A stretch of 64,000 nucleotides of DNA from Evansella sp. AB-P1 (GCF_029688925.1 NZ_JARUKY010000011.1:62001-126000); one strand, 5' to 3'; shown: positions 32,573 to 41,970, counted from the stretch's first letter. Notes: generated by a model not told the origin, from the sequence alone. Made by a program: numbers and translations.

Positions 32573-34804
32573 TTAATAAAATCCTATGTCATCAATCATA
32601 ACTTTTCCTGGAGCATCTTTAAAATGAAAAGTTATTTTGCTAATTGAATCCGGCTGAAAATCTTCATAAACCTCTTCAATATCACTTAACGATAATATAT
32701 ACGTTTGAAAAATAGGTTCATTTGATTCGCTATATTTCCCATCTCTGAACAATTGATCAGACCAACTAAATTTCGTATATTGAGTATTGAACTGCGATGG
32801 ATAAAAATCTTGTGAATCTAGCGTAAAGCTACTACCTGTTTTCGTTTCAAGTTCAATATTTACTGTTGGTATCATTGGACTTCCATTATTATTTACTTCC
32901 ATGTCTCTTCCAAGGTTAGCCATAGAAAACGTAAGCTTTTCTGGTGAATCTGACATTACATTTTCATAAAATTCTTCACTAATATTAATAGAATATTCAC
33001 CTGTTTGATACCACTCTAAAACGACTCCATCTGTGTTCTTATTATTTCTACGACGGTCCTCTGCAGCTTTTACTTCCCATGTAGCGAAACCAGTTGCTTC
33101 AGCTGTAATATTATGATGAAATGACTCCTTATCTTGATTACGATTAAATCGTACTAATGGTACGAATTCTCCACTCTCATATCTGCTTATATATTGAGTA
33201 GCCGGTAGCCAATTTAGCCCATAGCGGTAATCCTTAAATAGTGGAACATATTGTTCATCACCATGTAACGCTGTTTCAAGAAAGGCGGATATATAAACCA
33301 TTGCGATCTCTCTTTGATCTGATGCATCCATAATACTACTACCGTCAAGAAACAACCCACCAGGAAGACTCATATCTCTTCTTCCCCAATCCTCATTAAA
33401 TTGGCTGTGATTAGCATTTTCAATATAAACATATGATTTAAATCGTGTGGATCCTTGCTCAAAATAAGTCCGATTATATTGGCGGTCACCTCTGAAATTA
33501 TTAACATCTCCATCATAAGAGCCATGCAATACTAAATAATACGTATTTTCTAATGCTGGAGACTTTCCATCTGTTCTTCGATCTGTAGGAGCTAAGCCAA
33601 CTACTGCTTGAATGCCAAAATCCTCAACACCATCTAATGAATCATCTTCGGAAAACCATGTAGTATAATCTGCAGCCATTACAGCAGCTTGACCACCTCT
33701 AGAATGACCAATTAAAGCGATATTTCCCATATCAACTTTCTCAGAAAAAGGATTATCATACTTGCTGTTAAATTTTTCAATTTGCAGAAGATGATGAAGA
33801 AAAAACCATGCCCTTAATTCATAATTTCTACTAGTGCTACCTGTCCAATTAGAATAATTTAAAAAGTTCTGATCTATGGATATTGCAATAAAACCTCTAC
33901 TTGCTAATAATTCACCCAAATAACCATAGCCATCATCAGAAAAGTTTTCCATCGTGTGATTCCCATGGGTAATTAATACAAGAGGAAATTTACCTTCCCC
34001 TTCTGGCATCCATACACGCCCATTTAGAGGAAGATTTTTTTCGTCAAATCCCCAAAAAAGCTTCCTCTCCCATGACCATGTATTACTATATCCCGAAGCA
34101 TCTACCGAATCAGAGATCAAGGTTACATCTTCACCGAACTCACCTCTATGGTTATCCTGACCATTCCCATACGTAAAATAAGTATAAGAGTAAGGACCAG
34201 GATCAGAAGGATTATTATCCGTTAGAGGAATAATATAATCTCCCTGTCCATTGTTAGAAAAAACGGGCATGATATCCCCTTTTGACGATGGCCAAAAAAT
34301 AAAACACATGATTATAAACAAAGGAAAAATTGTTAATGAAACTCTTTTACGTACACTAAATTCTTCCTTTGTTAAGACCCCAATTATCATACCAAGTAAG
34401 ATACTTAAAACAGTAAAGCTTATTGCAATAATCATAGAAAACCAAGTTCCAACGTTTTGATTGTTCAAAACATAATAAACCATAAGCCCTGTATATAATA
34501 CATTACTCACGAATAAACGTGGAACCGGAACGTACATAAAGGATAATGTGGTAGCAAATAAAAAAGAACAAAGAACAATTAAAATGAGATTTAGGATAAA
34601 ATAAACAACAATGTCAAAAAGTATACCTAAACCTATAGGATTTCCTATTCCTGTAGTTATTGCTGCTACACTTGTAGCAATGTATAGACCAATGCTCATC
34701 ATTAACCAAAATCTTGTATCGTATTCCAATGTTTTTAAACATCTGAGTTGAAACCATTGAAAAAAAAGATTTAATCTTTTATGTATATTAGTTGGAATGG
34801 CCAT
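32573..34804 (-). CDS. Membrane-anchored alpha/beta hydrolase
   Basis: A 743-residue protein with two parts. Residues 30-175 hold about four to five membrane helices. From about residue 180 an extracytoplasmic region carries an alpha/beta hydrolase domain: FPLVLITHGNHTMENF (oxyanion region), ALIGHSRGGQA with the nucleophile Ser, LHGSYDGDV (acid) and ENANHSQFN (His). The last 170 residues are beta-rich and end in KITFHFKDAPGKVMIDDIGFY, like a carbohydrate-binding jelly roll. Such platelet-activating-factor-hydrolase-like enzymes act outside the cell on lipid or polymer esters. ATG 34804 has GAGGAG 12 bases away. Confidence 0.82.
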   Translation of the reverse strand: MAIPTNIHKRLNLFFQWFQLRCLKTLEYDTRFWLMMSIGLYIATSVAAITTGIGNPIGLGILFDIVVYFILNLILIVLCSFLFATTLSFMYVPVPRLFVSNVLYTGLMVYYVLNNQNVGTWFSMIIAISFTVLSILLGMIIGVLTKEEFSVRKRVSLTIFPLFIIMCFIFWPSSKGDIMPVFSNNGQGDYIIPLTDNNPSDPGPYSYTYFTYGNGQDNHRGEFGEDVTLISDSVDASGYSNTWSWERKLFWGFDEKNLPLNGRVWMPEGEGKFPLVLITHGNHTMENFSDDGYGYLGELLASRGFIAISIDQNFLNYSNWTGSTSRNYELRAWFFLHHLLQIEKFNSKYDNPFSEKVDMGNIALIGHSRGGQAAVMAADYTTWFSEDDSLDGVEDFGIQAVVGLAPTDRRTDGKSPALENTYYLVLHGSYDGDVNNFRGDRQYNRTYFEQGSTRFKSYVYIENANHSQFNEDWGRRDMSLPGGLFLDGSSIMDASDQREIAMVYISAFLETALHGDEQYVPLFKDYRYGLNWLPATQYISRYESGEFVPLVRFNRNQDKESFHHNITAEATGFATWEVKAAEDRRRNNKNTDGVVLEWYQTGEYSINISEEFYENVMSDSPEKLTFSMANLGRDMEVNNNGSPMIPTVNIELETKTGSSFTLDSQDFYPSQFNTQYTKFSWSDQLFRDGKYSESNEPIFQTYILSLSDIEEVYEDFQPDSISKITFHFKDAPGKVMIDDIGFY

Positions 34805-35061
34805 TATCTCTTTTTACTCCTCTATAGTCTTATATTAGCATGCTATCATGCGATGGAATTTTTAAACCTAAATCAATCCTACCAAATAATCACCACAAAA
34901 ATAAAGAAATAAGATATTCATAGATTTTATCATTAACTTCCATATTATAACATAACCCAATATCGTTAACTGATTCCTAAATGAAAATAGAAAAGTTAGC
35001 ATTTACCCACTAACCTTTGATAAACTTATAGTAGATTATTACAAAAGGTGGTTAAAACATT

Positions 35062-35295
35062 ATGAGTGAGTGTAAATTAGATCATAGTATAGAAGATGTA
35101 CGTAAAAAATTAGAAGATCAATCCCCTTTTCTTCCTAGTTCACTACAAAAACAATTATCACATTATATAAATGAAAAAAGAACACAAGAAACATTAAATG
35201 AAGTATTTCATTTACTAAAAAAATACGACTTATCTTCAAAGGACGAACAAAAAGAAAGAATAAGTAAAATTACCGATCTGTTGAATGGAAACTAA
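35062..35295 (+). CDS. Small helical hypothetical protein
   Basis: A 77-residue soluble, charged and helical protein (CKLDHSIEDVRKKLEDQ, LPSSLQKQLSHYINEKRTQETLNEVFHLLKKYDLSS). The pattern of two or three helices and the S-x-x-L-x-x-L-x-Y-I segment recalls small Bacillus regulators of unknown role. AAAGGTGG precedes ATG 35062. The next gene begins 53 bases later with its own ribosome binding site. Confidence 0.65.
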   Translation: MSECKLDHSIEDVRKKLEDQSPFLPSSLQKQLSHYINEKRTQETLNEVFHLLKKYDLSSKDEQKERISKITDLLNGN

Positions 35296-35348
35296 TTCAG
35301 AAGAGGTCAATTAAAATTGCTTTTAACATGTGAAAGGGAGGAATGTAG

Positions 35349-35636
35349 ATGAATAGCGGTCTAAGTATCATTATCATTTTAGCTCTTCTCTTTGTTATTT
35401 TCACGTTATTATTATCACGATTCTTCCCTAAAAAAAGTATAAAATATATACCTTTTATTATTTGTTTTTCCATCTCCACTTATTTGATAATTTCTGCAAG
35501 ACTGTCAACAGGTGGGTTTGAAGATTTAATTAAGGGTATTTGGGCAGTATTTTTATTTTATGGTGGTATTTGTAGTTTAATTACAGCTATCATAATAGAC
35601 GTTTATAATCGTAACAAATCAAAAAGTATTAGTTAA
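35349..35636 (+). CDS. Small three-helix membrane protein
   Basis: A 95-residue hydrophobic protein with helices at about 4-24, 31-50 and 62-86. SRFFPKKSIKYIP after helix 1 resembles YesK-type proteins of Bacillus, but the resemblance is weak. GAAAGGGAGG lies 9 bases before ATG 35349. Possibly co-transcribed with the small gene at 35062. Confidence 0.65.
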   Translation: MNSGLSIIIILALLFVIFTLLLSRFFPKKSIKYIPFIICFSISTYLIISARLSTGGFEDLIKGIWAVFLFYGGICSLITAIIIDVYNRNKSKSIS

Positions 35637-35660
35637 CTTGATACATTTTCCTACTTACCC

Positions 35661-35924
35661 TTAATTCCTCAGTAAATCCTTTATCATGTTTGTTGCACGG
35701 AGACAGATTTTCTTGGTTTCAGATACATCAAGCATAAAATATTCAGCTGTCTCCTGTATCGGACTTTTTCCATTAATAACTAACTTACCGTGATCAGCTA
35801 AATTTCTTCTTTCAATTTTCCTGAAATATTGAAAAACAGATCTTTCAGGCTCAGGAAGTCTCCTGATCATCTTGTCCCTTAATTGAAAATATGCATCTTT
35901 ATCATACTCATCATACCTTTTCAT
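35661..35924 (-). CDS. Hypothetical protein with sigma-4-like HTH
   Basis: An 87-residue charged protein. I place the start at ATG 35924 (MKRYDEYDKDAYF), with GGGAG 10 bases upstream; the frame is open to 35957. LPEPERSVFQYFRKIER followed by SPIQETAEYFMLDVSETKKICLRATNMIKDLL resembles a sigma region 4/LuxR-type helix-turn-helix (x-ETAEYFMLDVSETKKI). No other domain. Function unknown. Confidence 0.6.
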   Translation of the reverse strand: MKRYDEYDKDAYFQLRDKMIRRLPEPERSVFQYFRKIERRNLADHGKLVINGKSPIQETAEYFMLDVSETKKICLRATNMIKDLLRN

Positions 35925-35976
35925 TTCATATTCACTCCCATTAAAATTGTATTCCATACATAATTTCCATAACTTA

Positions 35977-36010
35977 GAAAAACCTAACGAGATAACTCGA
36001 TAGGTTTTCC
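35977..36010. terminator. Bidirectional terminator
   Basis: AAAACCTAACGAG and CTCGATAGGTTTT pair with one mismatch around ATAA. It has T-runs on both strands and stands downstream of the ferritin gene (minus). Confidence 0.65.
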
Positions 36011-36078
36011 TTTACGCTATTTACCCTTTTATAAAATCTTAATCACGAGAAATATTTTCTTTTACTTAATTCATCCTC

Positions 36079-36588
36079 CTATTCGTTACTTTCCGGTGAA
36101 AAAGATCGCTTAGAGAATTCATCATCGAGCATAACGAGTGCATTGTTATCTCCTTGTATTCGTTTAAGCCTGTCAATGATACTATCGAATAAAGCTTCTT
36201 CTTCCACTTGTTCATCTAAGAAAAAGTTTAGAAACTGGATAGTGGCATGTTCTCTTTCATCCATGGCAATATCTGATAACTTATATATACTTTTTGTAAC
36301 TTTTTGTTCTTGCTCATAAGCACTTTCGTAAACATCTAAAATGGATTTAAAATCATTCTTTGGCGTGTCATAACCAGATATAGTTACACGTTTCCCACGA
36401 TCATTAATATATTTATAAAATTTCATAGCATGAAAACGTTCTTCCTCTGCTTGAACGAGGAAAAAGTTTGCAAAGCCGTCTAAGCTTTCTCCAGAACACC
36501 ATGCTGCCATTGCCATGTAAGTATGTGCCGCTTCAAATTCACGGTTCATTTGGTCATTTAAAGCATTTAACATCTTTTTACTCAACAT
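36079..36588 (-). CDS. ftnA: Bacterial non-haem ferritin
   Basis: A 169-residue ferritin that stores iron in a 24-mer cage. The ferroxidase ligands are visible: Glu in REFEAAHTYMAMA, EEERFHAMKFY (E-x-x-H), the Glu in YEQEQKVT and the Q in DEQVEEE. I choose ATG 36588 (MLSKKMLNALN), seven bases after AAGGGTG; the frame also has GTG 36597. Monocistronic. A Fur or PerR box was not clearly seen in the upstream region. Confidence 0.93.
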   Translation of the reverse strand: MLSKKMLNALNDQMNREFEAAHTYMAMAAWCSGESLDGFANFFLVQAEEERFHAMKFYKYINDRGKRVTISGYDTPKNDFKSILDVYESAYEQEQKVTKSIYKLSDIAMDEREHATIQFLNFFLDEQVEEEALFDSIIDRLKRIQGDNNALVMLDDEFSKRSFSPESNE

Positions 36589-36712
36589 CAATATCACCCT
36601 TCATTTTCTTTTCTCCCCTATATTAAGTCTTGGTCATTAGCTCTATTTTTATTAAGATTACCAAAAAAATAACTAATCCTAATATAGAAATACGAATCAT
36701 TCGTACCATTAC

Positions 36713-36866
36713 TCTTCCCTTTCACCACAAGGGGCCACAGACAACCCGCCGAAGAAAATGTGTAAACATTTTCGAGGAGTCTCGTAGGATTCCAATCATT
36801 CCAATTGGATCAAAATTATTTTCATCTCCCGTGGTGCAAGTTTTTCTTGCATGTAAAGTCTACCCT
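36713..36866. repeat. Possible degenerate structured intergenic repeat
   Basis: ACCCGCCGAAGA, an arm AAAATGT/ACATTTT with a short loop, CGAGGAGTCTCGTAGGATTCC and the terminal TCTACCCTGAAAATAA are seen. The last phrase also stands 30 bases before the Bacillaceae-type repeat at 11728 (TTCTACCCTGAAAATAAG at about 11690). It may be a diverged member of the same kind. 36598-36876 holds no convincing gene. Confidence 0.35.
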
Positions 36867-36876
36867 GAAAATAAAA

Positions 36877-38886
36877 TTATACTAAATAGTCTTTACTCGG
36901 ATAGGAATACTCGCCTCTGTAATTAGATGCATTATAATGAGGATACTTTACTGGCTTATAAGCATCTTCCATGTATCCATCATCTTGAGTATAAATATAC
37001 ATGGTGTGATAATCCCATACAACAATTTCATCTCTTGCATCACCAGTAAGATCGATTGCTTCCGCACACATCTCTGGATGGCCATCATCTGGAAATGCTA
37101 CACACATGTCTCCATTTCCATTGATAAGGCCACCTCGTTTAATATCTGGATTCAACAATATTAAATCAGATCCATCCCCTTTCCAGTTTACAGGGGTTAT
37201 GACATTACCATTCAGCTCATTTTCAAGCTCCCATAATGGGTTTCCCTTCGAATCATAAAAATAAACAATTCCTTGGTGTCCCCAATAGTTAGTTACACAT
37301 AATTCGAAGCCTTCCTTTTTTGGACAGTAGTTTCCTGTACTAACTCGCTGTGCATGACCTATATCATCCTTCATTACAATATTACCGTTATAATCCGCAA
37401 TATAGAACCCTTCTGAACCAGAGACACATGCGATATGGCCTTCATTAGATCCTGCCATAAATTTACCTGAAATGATTTCGTCTGTATGGTCTTCTGTAAT
37501 TGGTAGTTTCCAAATAATGTTACCTTTATGATCAAGAAGGTTATAACCGCAAAGAAGTTCATCATGGCCATCATTGTTAATATCAAAAGCATATGGAAAA
37601 TGTCCCGTATTTGTTTCACTCTTAAATTTCCACATAAGCTCTAAATCACTATTTAAAGCATAAATACGACAATATCTGTCCTTCACAAGAATATCAGTTG
37701 GCCTTTCCTTTCCTGTAAAGTTAGCTATTCTAATTCCATCTGCATTAATCCTGTCAAAAGCATAAATATCATTAGGAACACCAATAAGTGTGGAATCATC
37801 ATCATCTGAAAAAGGCATTTTCGCTTTCTTTTTAACTTTTCCAGTTCGCCCATCAAGAATCAATATTTCAAAATTTCTTGAAGTAATAACTTCGTCTATT
37901 CCATCGCCATCAATGTCATATACTTGAAGTGGCATATCGGCAGAAATTTGTCCTTCATCATATTTCGTTGAAGGCTCTCCAATTTGCCAAAGAATATTTC
38001 CATCTAAATCGAAAGCAGTAAGACAGCTTATATGGCCGTATGCATCTCTATGTACTCTCTTCTGACTTTGCGCAATAACTCCATACCACTTATCTCCCCC
38101 ACAAAGATGTCCAAACCTTAATTGTCTCCCTGCACCAAAGTTCTTTAAGTCTATCTTTTTATAAAGCTTCATGTTAGGATATTGGTCACGGAGTTCAGTT
38201 AAATACTCCTCTTTATCCTTCACTTTTTCTTTAATGGCATCTATCGTCTTTTGATCTGCAGTAACAGTTATATTCTCAAATTGAGTAGGATCTGTTGCTG
38301 TCAAGCAGACCTTACCACCTTCAGCAACTCTATCATTCGAAATTTCAAAAACAAATTCGTTATTCACAAAACATTTGACAACGTTTTCATTACACTCCGC
38401 TTTTAACTCGTAAAAATCATCACAATTATACGTATACGGTTTACTTGCAAAAATTTCTTTTTTCATCTTATGACGATGCTCTAATCTAACTTCTCCATCT
38501 GCAAAAACAAGGGCTAATAAGTTCATACTATTATGAACACAAAATCCAATACCAGCAATGCCAGAAGTTTTAAACATCCTTATTTTTGATGTTACAACAT
38601 AGTTAAACCAGTTAATATCACCACTCATTAACATTGGATGAGTAATATGAGGTTTATCCGTTTTAACTCTCATTTGTTCCATAAAATGCTTGCCTTCATC
38701 CTCTGTTACAATCCAAGATGCACCTGATCCGTTATAGGTATAATTACATACTGGATCTACCCATTTTCCTGCATATCCCTCATTTATTACATAATGGTAC
38801 TCTCCTGTAGCCGAATGACTTTTATCGTAAGGTAATTCACCAATTTCAAAATCCATAAAATTTTCATTCAACAAATATTTCTCCAT
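36877..38886 (-). CDS. Large beta-propeller protein, RGL11-like, no signal peptide
   Basis: A 669-residue protein. The N-terminal 210 residues look like a laminin-G/concanavalin-type beta-sandwich (GIAGIGFCVHNSMNLLALVF, FYELKAECNENVVKCFVNNEFVFEI). The rest is a beta-propeller with FG-GAP-like, calcium-binding repeats: DIDGDGIDEV, DINNDGHDEL, DLTGDARDEI. This two-part build resembles family 11 rhamnogalacturonan lyases and related carbohydrate-active proteins. No signal peptide is visible, so it would act inside the cell, which is odd for a polysaccharide lyase. AGGGAGAGG precedes ATG 38886. No sugar genes adjoin it. Confidence 0.75.
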   Translation of the reverse strand: MEKYLLNENFMDFEIGELPYDKSHSATGEYHYVINEGYAGKWVDPVCNYTYNGSGASWIVTEDEGKHFMEQMRVKTDKPHITHPMLMSGDINWFNYVVTSKIRMFKTSGIAGIGFCVHNSMNLLALVFADGEVRLEHRHKMKKEIFASKPYTYNCDDFYELKAECNENVVKCFVNNEFVFEISNDRVAEGGKVCLTATDPTQFENITVTADQKTIDAIKEKVKDKEEYLTELRDQYPNMKLYKKIDLKNFGAGRQLRFGHLCGGDKWYGVIAQSQKRVHRDAYGHISCLTAFDLDGNILWQIGEPSTKYDEGQISADMPLQVYDIDGDGIDEVITSRNFEILILDGRTGKVKKKAKMPFSDDDDSTLIGVPNDIYAFDRINADGIRIANFTGKERPTDILVKDRYCRIYALNSDLELMWKFKSETNTGHFPYAFDINNDGHDELLCGYNLLDHKGNIIWKLPITEDHTDEIISGKFMAGSNEGHIACVSGSEGFYIADYNGNIVMKDDIGHAQRVSTGNYCPKKEGFELCVTNYWGHQGIVYFYDSKGNPLWELENELNGNVITPVNWKGDGSDLILLNPDIKRGGLINGNGDMCVAFPDDGHPEMCAEAIDLTGDARDEIVVWDYHTMYIYTQDDGYMEDAYKPVKYPHYNASNYRGEYSYPSKDYLV

Positions 38887-39214
38887 CTAATCCTCTCCCT
38901 TATTATAATGAAATTACATTAAACATTAACTCATACTTTTTTCAAATGGTTTTCCACTAGATATACGTAAAATATACTCCCTATCTGTAGGAACCTGAAT
39001 GTCTTGTTAATTTAACTATTTCGTCATTGGTACGTTTTATTCCTGCTAACTAATCTACACTAAGTACACATGACCTCTTGCTAATCTCACTATTCTCCAT
39101 AATCAACATCTTTTTTTCTTTTATCTCATTATGCTAATAAAGTGTTTTAGCATATTTTGTAAGAATGAAAAATAAGGAGTTGAATAAAATATTACTACTA
39201 ATAATCGCAGTACA

Positions 39215-39799
39215 ATGAATGAAAAGAAGTCATTGATTAGGGAGAACAGACAAATGAGAAATCACCTACTTAACACTTGGGACATACTTGACCCTTATTA
39301 TCACAAAATAAGAAAATTTGCTTCTATTGAAACAGATGATAAGATATCTGTATTTCGTGTTCACTTGATAAAATATAAAGGTCCAACTCAAATCCTATCT
39401 GATGGTAATATCATTTTAAAAGGGGATTTATTAATAAAGATTCATCTACATAACATAAAAATAATAAAGCTTTTACAAACCATTACATCATCAAAGCAAA
39501 AAACATTGTTACTCTATCAAATGGTAAAAAAAGCGTTACCTAAGCTCGCAAAATATGTGAATGAACATGAACTACGAAATAAAATTAAAGGAATTTGTGG
39601 AGTAACGATGCTAAATAAATTAGTTGGAAGGCTTGGGTTTGAAATAAAGCCGATTCCTAGTTTAAGTTATCGTATTTTAAAATATTTTTCTCAATTACCA
39701 ATACATTATATTTCAACAGGACTTGTTGCTAAACGATATGAAAAAAGGCGAGTTAGCTATTTGTTTATGTCAAAAAACGAGTTACTAAAACTTATTTAA
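39215..39799 (+). CDS. YkoP-like protein
   Basis: About 194 residues, basic, with the segment ISVFRVHLIKYKGPTQILSDG-x-x-KGD-x-x-x-x-IHLHN, which matches YkoP-type proteins of B. subtilis (function unknown; ykoP neighbours a polysaccharide deacetylase there). ATG 39215 has no ribosome binding site. An in-frame ATT at 39191, 11 bases after AAGGAG, may be the real start and would add eight residues (TTNNRST). No membrane segment. Confidence 0.65.
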   Translation: MNEKKSLIRENRQMRNHLLNTWDILDPYYHKIRKFASIETDDKISVFRVHLIKYKGPTQILSDGNIILKGDLLIKIHLHNIKIIKLLQTITSSKQKTLLLYQMVKKALPKLAKYVNEHELRNKIKGICGVTMLNKLVGRLGFEIKPIPSLSYRILKYFSQLPIHYISTGLVAKRYEKRRVSYLFMSKNELLKLI

Positions 39800-39893
39800 G
39801 TACGACATTTCAATTTTATAATCGACGAATACATCTGACTGTCCTATAATTGAAGCGACAGTCATTTTAATTAACTGAGAGAGGATGAAGTGA

Positions 39894-40562
39894 TTGATTG
39901 CTATTATATATGATCTAGAATTAGTAAAACGATTTAAGAAAGGACAGCTTAGTGAAATCGTTGAAATCGGAGCCTGTAAAGTAGATCTACAAAAAAAAGA
40001 GATTATAGATGAACTTCAAATATACATGCTACCAAGAAGTGGTTATATCCCTAAAAGCACGAGGAAATTTATAAAAATGACAAAGGAAGACGTAAAGAAA
40101 GCAATTCCTTTTAATCAAGGGATTGAACTATTTTCTTCTTGGCTTGGAGAAAATTATTACTTATGTTCTTGGGGAAAGGATGATAAAGTTCATCTAATGG
40201 ATCAATGCCTAAGAAATAAAATACCATTAGATTGGTTTATCAATTATAACGATATCCAAAGACAAATTGGGAAAGCCCTAGGAAATGAAAATGCAAACGA
40301 GCAAGTAGGATTAAAAAAGGCGTTACAAATAGCTGATATTGACCCCATAGGGAAAGCACACAGAGGAATCGACGATACGATCAATACTGCATTATTATTT
40401 ATAAAGTACATCGATCAAGTTACACTAATCGAAAACAAAATAACCGAAAAAGAATTAAAGCTACTAAAAAATAAACAGAAAAGAAAGAGAAAGGTATCTA
40501 GAAGAATAGATAAAACAAATCAAGAAAACAAATCCCACCATCCAAATCATGCTCCAAAATAA
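39894..40562 (+). CDS. DEDDh 3'-5' exonuclease (KapD-like)
   Basis: A 222-residue RNase T/DnaQ-type exonuclease. Exo I is IIYDLELV (D-x-E), Exo II contains WGKDDKVHL, and Exo III is KAHRGIDDTINT (H-x-x-x-x-D), giving the DEDDh set. It is most like KapD, the inhibitor of the KinA sporulation pathway in B. subtilis, and other ERI-1-type exonucleases. A basic tail of about 45 residues (KNKQKRKRKVSRRIDK) could bind RNA. Start TTG 39894, with GAGAGGATGAAG upstream. kapB is in the same window but 15 kb away. Confidence 0.8.
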   Translation: MIAIIYDLELVKRFKKGQLSEIVEIGACKVDLQKKEIIDELQIYMLPRSGYIPKSTRKFIKMTKEDVKKAIPFNQGIELFSSWLGENYYLCSWGKDDKVHLMDQCLRNKIPLDWFINYNDIQRQIGKALGNENANEQVGLKKALQIADIDPIGKAHRGIDDTINTALLFIKYIDQVTLIENKITEKELKLLKNKQKRKRKVSRRIDKTNQENKSHHPNHAPK

Positions 40563-40607
40563 AGAGAGTCTGCAAACTTTTTAATGCAGGCTCTCTTTAT
40601 TTTGGAG
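40552..40607 (+). terminator. Very long terminator after the exonuclease gene
   Basis: CTCCAAAATAAAGAGAGTCTGCA pairs with TGCAGGCTCTCTTTATTTTGGAG (23 bp, one G-U) around a 10-base loop. The left arm includes the last codons and the stop (40560-40562) of the gene. The T-tract is internal, so it may also fold as an RNase III-type stem. Confidence 0.7.
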
Positions 40608-40716
40608 TAAAGACACTTTCGTTATGTTACTAATTAATTAATATAATAAGCAAACGTAGTATACAGCTACGTTTGTTAAATTATTTATCGAACTACTTCT
40701 CATCACTTACATATCT

Positions 40717-41103
40717 TTATTCAAGCGGCTTTCTTCCAGCATACCCCTCATTTACTCTGTGATAATGCTTTACTTCGTTCTCCCCTAATTTCCAACAAAG
40801 AAGTACCTCTTCCCCATTAATGATAGCAGGAAAATCTAAAAGGCCTAAATCTATTCCCTTTAATTGTACACCTGTATCATGAATATTTTTAACATGTACT
40901 TGTGCTTGAATCTCCAAGAATTCTAATTCACTTTCACAAGTGAAAATATCTTTTGATTGAGCATCTTTAAGGCCCTTCAGTTCCTTTAATTCTTTAAATT
41001 TCGTATGGAATTTTTCCTGAAGCTGTTGTAGTGTGACAATTTCTTTTTCCAATACAGGGATTAAGCTGTTTGCTTCCTCTATACTAAAGTATTTTTTGGA
41101 CAT
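40717..41103 (-). CDS. DUF2203 family protein
   Basis: A 128-residue protein. It begins YFSIEEANSLIPVLE (the F-x-x-x-EAN-L-P-L start of DUF2203) and ends GLLDFPAIINGEEVLLCWKLGENEVKHYH and NEGYAGRKPLE, the family's C-terminal LCWxxGE-x(5)-H...GFAGR pattern. A coiled-coil helix (residues 20-60) lies between. Cytoplasmic, function unknown. GAGGTG precedes ATG 41103. Confidence 0.88.
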   Translation of the reverse strand: MSKKYFSIEEANSLIPVLEKEIVTLQQLQEKFHTKFKELKELKGLKDAQSKDIFTCESELEFLEIQAQVHVKNIHDTGVQLKGIDLGLLDFPAIINGEEVLLCWKLGENEVKHYHRVNEGYAGRKPLE

Positions 41104-41315
41104 GAAATCACCTCTATTTTAAGTATAGTTTAATGTGGCATTCAATTAAAGGATTTAGGATCATACAAGTTATTTTAAAAAGTAAAGTAGTCAACATAAA
41201 AACAGGCTAACAAACTAAAACAATTATACATTCTATTCATAACATACTTGTATAAGAGAAATATCACTGATCTACAAATACCTTTGAAACTCTTAAAAAG
41301 AAAGGGACGAGATAA

Positions 41316-41567
41316 ATGTCTGTTCAATATTATCAAAAGTTTTGCCAAGATCATATCGGTCAAGATGTTGAAATTAGAGATCATCATGGGAAAACCTATG
41401 TAGGAAAAATTGAAAGAGTTGACCATGAGAATGTTTATTTACGTCAATCTCCTCCGCCTTCCCAGCATCAAGGTCCTGGACTATTTTTCTTACCTCTAGC
41501 TTTAGGTGCATTGATTGCTATCCCATTTGTTGGTATAGCTGGTGCCCGTCGTAGAGCATATTATTAA
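41316..41567 (+). CDS. Small protein with Sm-like start and C-terminal hydrophobic segment
   Basis: An 83-residue protein. GQDVEIRDHHGKTYVGKIERVDHENVYLR looks like an Sm-fold beta segment (G-x-x-V-x-x-x-x-x-x-G-x-x-Y-x-G-x-I-x-x-V), followed by a Pro/Gln linker and a hydrophobic segment (LFFLPLALGALIAIPFVGIA) ending in GARRRAYY. The topology suggests a membrane-attached small protein, possibly spore associated. AAAGGGACGAG precedes ATG 41316. Name not known. Confidence 0.65.
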   Translation: MSVQYYQKFCQDHIGQDVEIRDHHGKTYVGKIERVDHENVYLRQSPPPSQHQGPGLFFLPLALGALIAIPFVGIAGARRRAYY

Positions 41568-41679
41568 TTAATGAGAAATAGTAATATGAAAACATACCCA
41601 TACATTCAACAATTGAAACAGATATGTTAATTAGTACTTGTAATTTTAAACATTGGGATTCTTTTTCTCAAATCATTTT

Positions 41680-41717
41680 ACAACTAACGAAAGAGCTGTT
41701 GCTCTTTCGTTAGTTGT
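41680..41717 (+). terminator. Terminator between two small genes
   Basis: ACAACTAACGAAAGAGC and GCTCTTTCGTTAGTTGT form a perfect 17-bp stem around TGTT, followed by GTTT. It lies about 110 bases after the gene at 41316. Confidence 0.75.
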
Positions 41718-41778
41718 GTTTAGGCTTAACTAGATTGGGAATAGAGTAATATATTCTTTAATTTTGAGGTGATTTTAT

Positions 41779-41970
41779 ATGAAAAAAGACCCTAACCATC
41801 CTCATGAACATGAAGATAGAAAATACAAAGAAAAGGTTGAAAAACGTTTAAGAAGAGATGAAGAAGCTATGCCTGTAGATGAAATACCAATTGAGGAAGT
41901 AAAAAAAGAATTAAAGGAAGAAAAGAAAAAACATGCAACAAAAAAAGATTCCACTACACATGATAGCTAG
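41779..41970 (+). CDS. Small charged hypothetical protein
   Basis: A 63-residue protein of almost only charged residues (PHEHEDRKYKEKVEKRLRRDEEA, then EEVKKELKEEKKKH), probably a single helix or disordered. TTGAGGTG precedes ATG 41779. Such hydrophilic peptides are common among spore and stress proteins of Bacillus, but there is no family match I can name. Ends in a strong terminator. Confidence 0.6.
   Translation: MKKDPNHPHEHEDRKYKEKVEKRLRRDEEAMPVDEIPIEEVKKELKEEKKKHATKKDSTTHDS

Noticed and set aside
36630-36926. 98-codon plus-strand frame next to ferritin
   Set aside because: It crosses a repeat-like region and runs into the end of the propeller gene; composition is not protein-like and no start site is seen.
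41175-41426. 83-codon minus-strand frame
   Set aside because: Antisense to the small gene at 41316, which has a good ribosome binding site.
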